From Sipunculus nudus (taxonomy: Eukaryota > Annelida > Sipuncula > Golfingiida > Sipunculidae), in NCBI GenBank assembly GCA_026874595.1, contig CM049310.1, forward strand, positions 42,907,558 through 42,971,557: a stretch of 64,000 nt of DNA, given 5' to 3'. Both the position numbers and the translations under genes were made by a program. Below are positions 56,531 through 64,000 of this stretch, one piece after another; position 1 is the stretch's first letter; each line of letters begins with the position of its first letter. The notes beneath the pieces were generated by a model. It was not told the DNA's origin, did not search any database, and saw nothing but the letters and a program-made list of their open reading frames with translations.

Positions 56531-57998
56531 TTGTTATGGCACAGCATTTTGTATAATAAATACAATATCCGAGTCAATGTCCATAGTTGGGCAACTACTG
56601 GGGCGATTCAGGATGGCAAAGCTGATACTGCCAGCCCAGCCTGTAGCATTCAACCAGCGCTAATTGTTAATTTTATGCAATGATCAAATGTAATATAATA
56701 CGCTAACTTTCTGTCTGGTATATATTGCAAGTGTCACGTCACACGCCCGGCTTCTTACTTTCATAAGGAAATTACAAAATCTATTCAGACATTTATTTAA
56801 GATTTTGTATATTAAATGTTGAATGTACTATGATCGAATTTTTGAATATTTTTCTACAATTAGCAGTGATATATAGGCTGTGAAATATTGACGAAAGAAT
56901 TTATATAGTATAGATATGTAAATGTATGTCAATCTAAAACTGTAATGTGAATGCTGTTGTGATGCAATTCTTTTCAAAATAAAATTTATAACAAACAGAC
57001 TTTTTATACTAACCTTACGTTGTTTTATTCTATTGTGTTTTACAGCTGATTTTTTTACAAACAGCAAACATTACTCCAGGCAAGGCTAATGTGTTATTTA
57101 ACGAACAACGATCACATTAAAGCGAGGTACAACATTTCATGGCGTAATGATATGATTAAGAAAAGCAAAAAAAATTTTATTCGCTATATAAAGGTCTTAT
57201 CGTAAAAATTTTACTTCTTGAATTACAAACATTTGAGATTTACGAACCTTTACATAGAATATAGAAAATGAAGATAAAAAACTATCATCCCTCCTTTATT
57301 TACATATAACATCTCATAAATGATAATCTTATGTGAGTTAACGCATTCATTGAATCCTACAATAGAGTGTGTCTGCTTATGCATCCTGCCTTTTTGCAGA
57401 TTCACATTTTTACGATCTTTAGTACATGCCTTAATCTTCAGTTAAACACTTTTTTAAGGTGGGGGGGGGGCATATCTTTATACTTTTTTTTAAGATAAAT
57501 GATTAAAGAAATTTGCGTCCAGCGTATGAATATCTTCATGTTGTCTTCAATAATTTTTCAATTAAGCATCTGATATTCAGAAAATTCCGGATATTGGATG
57601 CGTCCATCTCCTTATCGAATTGTTATAAATAAGATATTTTGCAGTTTGTTGTTGAGTGCGCGTACAGTTTTATAAAATCTGTTAATGAACACTAAATTGT
57701 TAAAAGCTAAGCAAAAAGTTCTGTATTTAAAAATATAAGCCATAACATACGTGTCTGTTGGAAGGAAACTGATGATGTCCTCTCGGGGGCGAGGTGGGGG
57801 GTGGTGGTGGTGGTGGGGGGGGAGTATCCTGATGAGAATTTGACCCGGGTTCATTAATTTTTTGGGAGTGGGGATCTATTCATATTAATGTGAAATGTCA
57901 ATTTTTTCGGGTCCCAGGTGTGTTGAATATTCTGTAAGCGGAGCATATAGTTATTTAAATTTTCAAGACTTTATATCAATTTTCTCTATCACCAATTC
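56530..57998. other. Upstream region of the NTR-like gene
   Basis: AT-rich with G-runs at 57462-57470 and 57785-57825. A splice acceptor (CTGTATTTCCAG) at 58009-58020 suggests an untranslated first exon somewhere in this stretch; I could not locate it. Confidence 0.35.
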
Positions 57999-58028
57999 AT
58001 GTTCATTTCTGTATTTCCAGACGCTAAT

Positions 58029-59043
58029 ATGAAGACGATAACCTTGACATTCATTTTGGCCGTGATAACTCAAGTTCAGTCATGTTCACACATACCCGAG
58101 TTTCGATTCTTGAGTCTGGAGGAAGTTTTTTACCGTTCAAATCTCGTGGTGTTTGGGATCTACAGCAGATATGTGACGGTCAGAGATGAGTACTGGGGCA
58201 AACGCATTGACGCCATATTCCAGGTAGCTTTTGCCAAGTATTTTCCTGAGATTATTGATTTCTTCATTGTGGGATTGTACTGTTTATAATTTAGGAACAT
58301 ATTTGAAATTTGTTTTATTTAATGAAATCAAATTCCCTAGAGACATTTAAATACTTTCGAGAAATGCTGGATTTTTCTCAAACCGACCTCATATCAATTT
58401 TTGTTTGCAACAAAATATTCTATTTCGTGCTACTATATTAGGCCTACTCTATCATTTTCGTACACGAGATGATTTCTAGTTTGCAGTCAAACGTTCAGAA
58501 AAGCCCGCCGTGACATGACTTTTTATAATTAATCATACACAATAGGTTTCAATCATTTAAACATATATTTGATCTATTTAGATACACTGCGTACTTAGAC
58601 AGCCGGCCAATATATCACACCCTTTTGAAGAGTTCATCACGGTCAGAAGGATAAGCCCACGCACTTCCTGCGAACAAAGTCCAGTAGAAGTTGGCAACCA
58701 ATACATACTCTTATTGAGACACAGAGGAAATAATACGTATGACCTAAATGTAATTAAACTTTTACATGCCACGATTTATCCAGCAACAGAGGAAAATCTA
58801 AACAAAGTCATGAGGGTGTGTGGGTATCAAGACCCGAAAGTCATTGACGGCACTGCCGGAGTAACTAATATCACATGTCCCACTGCCCTTACGGATCCCA
58901 CCCGTTGCGTCATTTCCGGTCGAGGAAGCAGAGTGACGCAGACATGTACTCACATGTTCTTCCTGATAACTTCATGGCTTGCTGTGCTTTTCTTCTCATA
59001 CATCAAAAAAGCAAATTTATTAAACTTTTATAGTTCATATTAA
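58029..59043 (+). CDS. Two-exon NTR/TIMP-like secreted or membrane-anchored protein (218 aa)
   Basis: Exon 1 codes from ATG 58029 to 58223 (65 codons, donor CAG|GTAGCT); exon 2 runs from 58582 (after CTATTTAG) to TAA at 59043. Phase 0 joins them without stops. Residues 1-18 are a signal peptide; the mature protein would begin at Cys19 (CSHIPEF). The pattern 'signal peptide-Cys-x..., EEVFYRSNLVVFGIYSR, I-x-CVL, SCE ... VEVGNQYILLLR ... PATEENLNKV-RVCGYQD' resembles netrin-module (NTR) proteins such as TIMPs, where the N-terminal Cys contacts metalloproteases. Cysteines are at 19, 68, 95, 145, 164, 174 and 187. Residues 190-206 are strongly hydrophobic and followed by lysines, suggesting a membrane anchor not found in classical TIMPs. 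Family assignment is moderate; the exon model is good. Confidence 0.72.
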
Positions 59044-59379
59044 TATTTTTAAACCAGTAAACAGTTGTTTATGGAGCAGAGTAAAGCTTACCTTGTCGCC
59101 TACATTTGAAGGTACTTCTTAACCATTGAAAAGGTAAAAATAGAAACAAAAAACACGCACAGTTAAGTAAACGATTTATACTTCTCCGACAGCGGAGGTT
59201 CAGATGTTAAAATATGTTAAATATAAAAATAATTAAATCAAATTCTCGTCGAAGGAAATGTATTTGTATGTTTGCACATAAATTAAGATTTTTATCATTT
59301 GTAAATTTATAAATTTATCGATTACTTTCTATCAGTGTAACACTTTTTGTGCATATATTAAAATATTGCAAGAATCTAG

Positions 59380-60560
59380 TTTTTATTATTCATTCTTCTA
59401 ATGAGTCCTTCCTAGCAATTTTGAAAACACATTTTACAGACGACAGAGACGTAAGTGTTCACTCATAATGTACGTCCATATAGCATTCTCTGTTTTGTCT
59501 AAAAAAAGCACTTCTTCGCTAGCAAACAAAACGAATTCCTGTGAAACACATCTGGACAGATTATGTCAGTACATTTATGTACGATTAGTAGCGTTACATA
59601 TACTTATGTCATAATGTTATAAAATTGCAAAAGTAGAGCTGTGTAATTTTAAGGATATGGCTCGCGCCGCCACTCTGACATTTCGGTACACTCTTATATG
59701 TCATGTGAGACAAAATAGCACTGCAGTCATTCTGTAGAACAGCATATTTGCTGACGTTAGTGGAATGCCACAGTCTGCGCACTTCTGTGATATTCTCCAT
59801 CTTCATATTCGGGGTTACAATTTTATCTTTCATGTGATTCGCGAGGATTCCATTTTCGCGATCTCACCATACAAAAGACCAACACAGTGTTAACAACTGT
59901 TATATGAATTAATTAGATCAAATTATATGTGCGCAAATCTTCATAATCGCAGGGGACCCAAAGAACATCGAACGTATGGAAATGGCAGATAATTTGATAT
60001 ATATCATGTTATTTATAATAGCAATCATTCTTAGGACCGAATCCAATTTCTGTCAGGTAAGAAGTCCTCAAATCTGGAGTCGTTTCGGGGCTTTAGCTGT
60101 GCGAATAAAAGGTAAATATAAAACGATTAGTAAAACTTTTTACCTGATGTATTTCTTCGCCTCCTGAATCACCAAACACATGCTGTGCCAGTTACACGCT
60201 AATTAAATCAAGCTGATCCGGTTTATTATGAAACGAGGGACGCCAGCAGAGTCAAACTGTGTACAGAGCTGGTATATATCGTACACAGTACAGCGAGCAG
60301 AGGTACACTTTGTTAAGTAGACAATGTCTGATTCTGTAAGGGAGCTGGTCAGGGTATGTTCTATGTCCTATAGAAAACTATGACCAGGAGCTGTCCTTTT
60401 GTGAGTGAGTTAACAAACACACACATTTATTTACTTTATAAATGCACTTTCGTTGCTTTGGCCACCTGTTTATTCTTTTGAAACAACTAAAGGTCAGTGG
60501 TTTTCCACGTGCTTGGTCGGAGTCGCACCAATTTATGGGTCTGCACAAAACCACAGTGAG
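59380..60560 (+). repeat. Segmental duplication, right copy
   Basis: Partner of 55340-56530; with it, this copy brackets the NTR-like gene as direct repeats about 4 kb apart. Between its conserved blocks it carries a signal-peptide-like exon (59976-60056) which I cannot find in the left copy. Confidence 0.72.
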
Positions 60561-63500
60561 TTGATCTTGAGGAGAGCCATATAATGGCACAGCAAAGTGA
60601 TACAATAAATACAATCTCCAACAATAGGTCAGTTAATCAAATGCCGACATATTTCCAAGTTCGACGAATCTGAACCCGAGAAATAAAACAGTAAAGAAAA
60701 AGAATAATTATAATTTTTCCCTGGTCTCCTGTAAAAAGAAACAAGAAATTAAGCAATGCCCCCTATAACGAAGCTGAAAGTTGTTGGATTTTTAACCGAA
60801 TCGCAAAACTAAACGTCAAAAGACGCAATCACACATGACGAACTTAACAATATTTGCATAGGAATGATCATCACCGAAATCAGAATATTTTCATCATTTT
60901 TAATGTGTGTGATAATTATGATTATAATGATAAAATCATTATCAATATGTTCAAATGTGTTTTAGATTCTGCCGTACTGAAAACGTCAGGGAGGTTATGT
61001 TGATAGAGAGGAAAATAAAAAAAAAACTATACTGAGACGATATTTATTGGAGCCAAGAAGTCACTTGTTCAAGGTATCTAGCATAAGATACGATTCAAGA
61101 TTTCTTAATCGTAAAAGTAGAAATGTGACTACGAAAACATAAAGACATAATACAAATACTCGGACATATAAGAAATACTCGGATGCAATAGGGAATGTGG
61201 ACACAATAGAAATACTAGGACACAATTGAAATATTCGTAAAAAATGGAAATTTATGGACTCGGAAACAATAAAAATAACCAGACACAATAGAAAACTCGG
61301 TCACAACAGCTTTATATCTATGAAATCATTCAAGTTAATCAGTTAAGATTTTATCGCGTCAGTACAAAAGATTATATGATTACAATTTAGATATGTTCTA
61401 ACAAAATAACGTTTATAATGTTCCGGGGTGACATAAAGCGGACCAAACTGTCTCGCAAAACTATGTGACACCACGAAGCGATTAGTACGCCGGACTTGTG
61501 AGCCACCGACATGGGTTCGAGTCCCGGATCGGCCCACTGTTTTCTCCTGTGCAATTTGTCTTCGTAACAATAAAAAAAAAGCTCACGACATTAAATACTC
61601 CTAACAGAAGCACAGTTATTGAATGATCTAATTTAATTTAATGAGAAAAATTAAAATAACTGCAGGTTATCATACGAAAGTAAGCAAATTTGTTTTCATT
61701 AAGTATACAGGTCGTGACTTGATAATCCGACACTAAATGTAATACGCTAATTTACGTCGGATTACAAGGCTGTCGGACTGTCAAATCAATAAAGGTGACG
61801 GAGGGTAAAGATACAATGTGACCTAAATGTTTGGAGGACTTATTATAATTCATTAAGTATTTTGTTATAATAAACTACGTATATGATATTGTTATGATTA
61901 ATGTGAAGTAGAAAATAAAAACATCCGTCATGGAGTACTGTTTTTATTTTTTATATACTTGTCTATATATACTACGCTCGTCAAGATTGACGACTTATGC
62001 AGATTCTACAATTATGAGATATGCTTATATTTCTATACAAACTTTAACTATATGTATATAGTTGAACCAGCAGTTGATCTACTAAGTTCATGTGCGTCTA
62101 AAGAATACAAGCATATCTGTCTGGTACCTTGTTCTTTTATTTTTCATTTTCACGGACTTTTCTAAGCGGTCGGCATCAACGTCCCCTGCAGCGAAGCCCT
62201 GCTCCTCAATATACCGTAGCCCTGTTTCCATTCCCCCAATCGTGTCTCTGGAAGTTAATGCTTTAAAGGACCATCTTCTCCCTCAGACTCGCTGTCACTG
62301 TCGCCTCCGTCTTCTTTGACCATTGACACAATATCAGCGGCCGTCGGCGTTGCTTCCGTGGGCTCCATGTTGTCTAATACGAGGTATCGCTCCGCGGTCA
62401 CGTGGTCCGCGCTGTTGAGTGCCTGGAAGAGGTCCCCAGCTCTGTTCCACCTCCGTGTATTCCACACACCGAGAGGTTCATGTGTGCCACATACGGATGT
62501 AAACTGACTTAATTAGTGAGCCAAATTGACTCAATAATTGGTTCTCGTGTACGCATCGCTGCATTTCACGCCTAATTGATCAGTGTGCTGTGTGCACGAG
62601 AAAGACGACTGACATCAAAGGACAATATACCGGTCGTATTGTCAAGTCAGAAAATACGTCGGTATCCTTGTTTGTGTCGGTAAATGTCATGTCGGAGTCA
62701 GAATCCAAGGCTGTTGGTTTGTCAAGGCTAATTTCTATGGGTCCCGTTCGTTTATTGCAAAATACCATCGGATTGCAAGGTTTCCGGATTGTTAAGGGTC
62801 GGAATGTCAAGTCGTGACTGTACTTCATTCTCCTTCAGTAAATTTAAAAAATATTAAGCCTCCCGGACAAGCCCACAATTTTATGTTACGGAATCTTATA
62901 ATAGATCATGTAATCGTGATGAGCATAAATTTTGTTACGGAGTTTAAAAAAAATCAGATTCCGCAACACTAGGCAGCGTGAAATGTCTAGGGAAATGACT
63001 AAAGTGTTTTTTGTTAACAAATAATTATAATTTATTCTTAGAACAATCCTAACATTACAATACACTAAATCAATAAAATTACACAGGATTACAATAATAA
63101 AAATGTTCAGTACCAGAGTCCGGATCGTAGGTTTGATTCTGGATACCACCACTGTCACAGTTCAACAAGAGTCCTTTTACACAAATAATCCAGATGAACA
63201 GTTCATATGAATCTTCATAGAGAATAGTCCGATTTAATCTAGAAAACAATTTGTTGTAATCCAAAAGTAAAGTTCTTGAAATAATCCCAAAGGCAAACTG
63301 AAGACAATCCGTATTAAGTCTGTAAAAGTCCGTAGAATATCTGTAAGTTCTGTGAGATTGTACGTTTTATTTAACTATGAACATAACTTCTGAACGATTT
63401 TTTAAAATCAAATCAAATTAATTTTCATCAATTTGAAGCAGTGGTGTTTTATAAATTGATTGTGTCTGTATCAAAACTTCGTAGTGCCATATGACACGCA

Positions 63501-63966
63501 CAAATGTATTCACCAGCTCGGGTTGGGTAAATGAGAGCTTCATAGAATACAAAAATATAGTCAGGGAAAATTAGTTAATAATATTGAATAATGTTGTGTT
63601 CAATAGATCGGTTTGTTAATGTATCACGTAATGGAGCTTACTAGTCTAAGGTTTGTTATGATTAGCTGACAGAAGATTCTATATGCTTCTGGGAGGCTCA
63701 GCGGGTAATTTCCATGTAGAGAAGTATGTAGAACATTCATTGACAAGAACCTTCCCCAAGTTTCTTTGCGGCAGGCATATATAAAAGCCGGCTTCAAAGC
63801 CATGGGAGTGAGTCAGTCAAGAATTGTCTATGCAACAAGACGTGTTGTGAGATGTAGATTCACATCAGACGGGATGATTGTAAAGTATCGCGTTAGGACG
63901 ATCATTGGTCCTGAAGATAGTGCTTATTTAGCCGATGAGGGCGCTAGAAATACCGTAGACTTTTAA
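59976..63966 (+). CDS. Possible two-exon small secreted protein (90 aa)
   Basis: Exon 1: ATG 59976 to 60056, 27 codons (MEMADNLIYIMLFIIAIILR then TESNFCQ), a good signal peptide ending in a GTAAGA donor. Exon 2: 63775-63966, after TTTCTTTGCGGCAG, 63 residues to TAA, including AGFKAMGVSQSRIVYATRR, VRCRFTS and RVRTIIGPEDSAYL. Phase 0 joins both. The mature chain is basic with two cysteines (FCQ and VRCRF). I do not recognise the family. Linking the exons over 3.7 kb, across a pogo-type transposon, is inference; each could belong to another gene. Confidence 0.35.
61455..61585 (+). mobile_element. tRNA-derived SINE or tRNA pseudogene
   Basis: Contains 'cgaagcgattagtacgccggacttgtgag' and the B box GGGTTCGAGTCCC, followed by 'ggatcggcc', a ~45-bp unrelated tail and AATAAAAAAAA. 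The A-box half is diverged. The A-rich end argues for a retroposed SINE. Confidence 0.55.
61708..62820 (-). mobile_element. Decayed pogo/Tigger-type (Tc1/mariner superfamily) transposon
   Basis: The left end is CAGGTCGTGACTTGATAATC and the inverted right end is CAGTCACGACTTGACATTCC, both continuing with CCGAC. A TA dinucleotide sits on either side (61706-61707 and 62821-62822), the target duplication of this superfamily. The interior encodes the transposase C-terminus on the minus strand. At 1,113 bp the element is much shorter than autonomous relatives, so most of the DDE domain is deleted. Confidence 0.82.
62165..62467 (-). pseudogene. C-terminal remnant of a pogo/Tigger-like transposase
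   Basis: Frame 62467-62255 reads AWN-type sequence (WNTRRWNRAGDLFQALNS ... ADIVSMVKEDGGDSDSESEG) and stops. After a one-base shift the minus strand continues with GGMETGLRYIEEQGFAAGDV and DRLEKSVKMK to about 62165. An acidic stretch followed by a LRYIEQQ-like helix is typical of the C-terminal tail of jerky/Tigger-type transposases. The catalytic D-D-D region is absent. Confidence 0.7.
62823..63770. other. AT-rich spacer, no gene recognised
   Basis: No coding frame or repeat that I can name. It would be intron if the 59976 and 63775 exons belong together. Confidence 0.35.
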
Positions 63967-64000
63967 TTTTGTGAAGTTAGAGCTAGTTTAAGGTTGGCGA

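Overview
The window looks like nuclear DNA of a repeat-rich, AT-rich invertebrate, most likely a mollusc (a bivalve is my best guess). The pointers are small phase-compatible exons with GT-AG introns, an L1CAM/neuroglian-type immunoglobulin gene, a VWDE-type von Willebrand D gene, a Helentron (Helitron2) with an apurinic-type endonuclease, and arrays of short tandem-repeat elements of the kind described as pearl elements in oysters. The assignment to mollusc is inference; no species marker is present.

Region 0.8-8.1 kb (minus strand) is an almost complete autonomous Helentron. Read 5' to 3' it carries a papain-fold deubiquitinase-like ORF, a lysine-rich ORF built from about fourteen 63-bp coding repeats, a zinc-finger/Rep (HUH, two-tyrosine) ORF, a PIF1 helicase and an EEP endonuclease. 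It is broken by several single-base frameshifts. From 8.2 to 16 kb there are tandem-repeat islands: a ~90-bp repeat, a 135-bp monomer family with a central GGTGGCGCCACC palindrome, and ~340-bp units that end in a conserved hairpin.

Region 17.4-33.6 kb (plus strand) holds ten VWDE-like exons whose reading phases join correctly but which contain four in-frame stop codons. Almost every intron holds a recognisable insertion: an 803-bp hAT-type MITE, a long inverted repeat next to a tRNA-like SINE head, a 2.0-kb hAT-like element, and several hairpin/tandem-repeat islands.

Region 35.1-48.0 kb (minus strand) is an L1CAM/neuroglian-like gene: signal peptide, Ig1 to Ig4 (two exons each) and Ig5 (one exon). 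Ig5 is present twice as 285-bp exons of identical length and phase, with a decayed Ty3/gypsy relic between them, which makes them candidate mutually exclusive exons. No Ig6, fibronectin III or transmembrane exons are visible; a short possible terminal exon would give a secreted form. A 538-bp Mutator-like MITE sits downstream.

Region 48.7-57 kb has no gene that I recognise. It holds more palindromic monomers, a tRNA-derived SINE and old segmental duplicates of the L1-gene 3' region. Region 58.0-64.0 kb (plus strand) contains a two-exon, 218-residue NTR/TIMP-like membrane or secreted protein lying between two copies of a ~1.1-kb duplicated segment, a possible two-exon small secreted protein, and a pogo/Tigger-type transposon with a decayed transposase.
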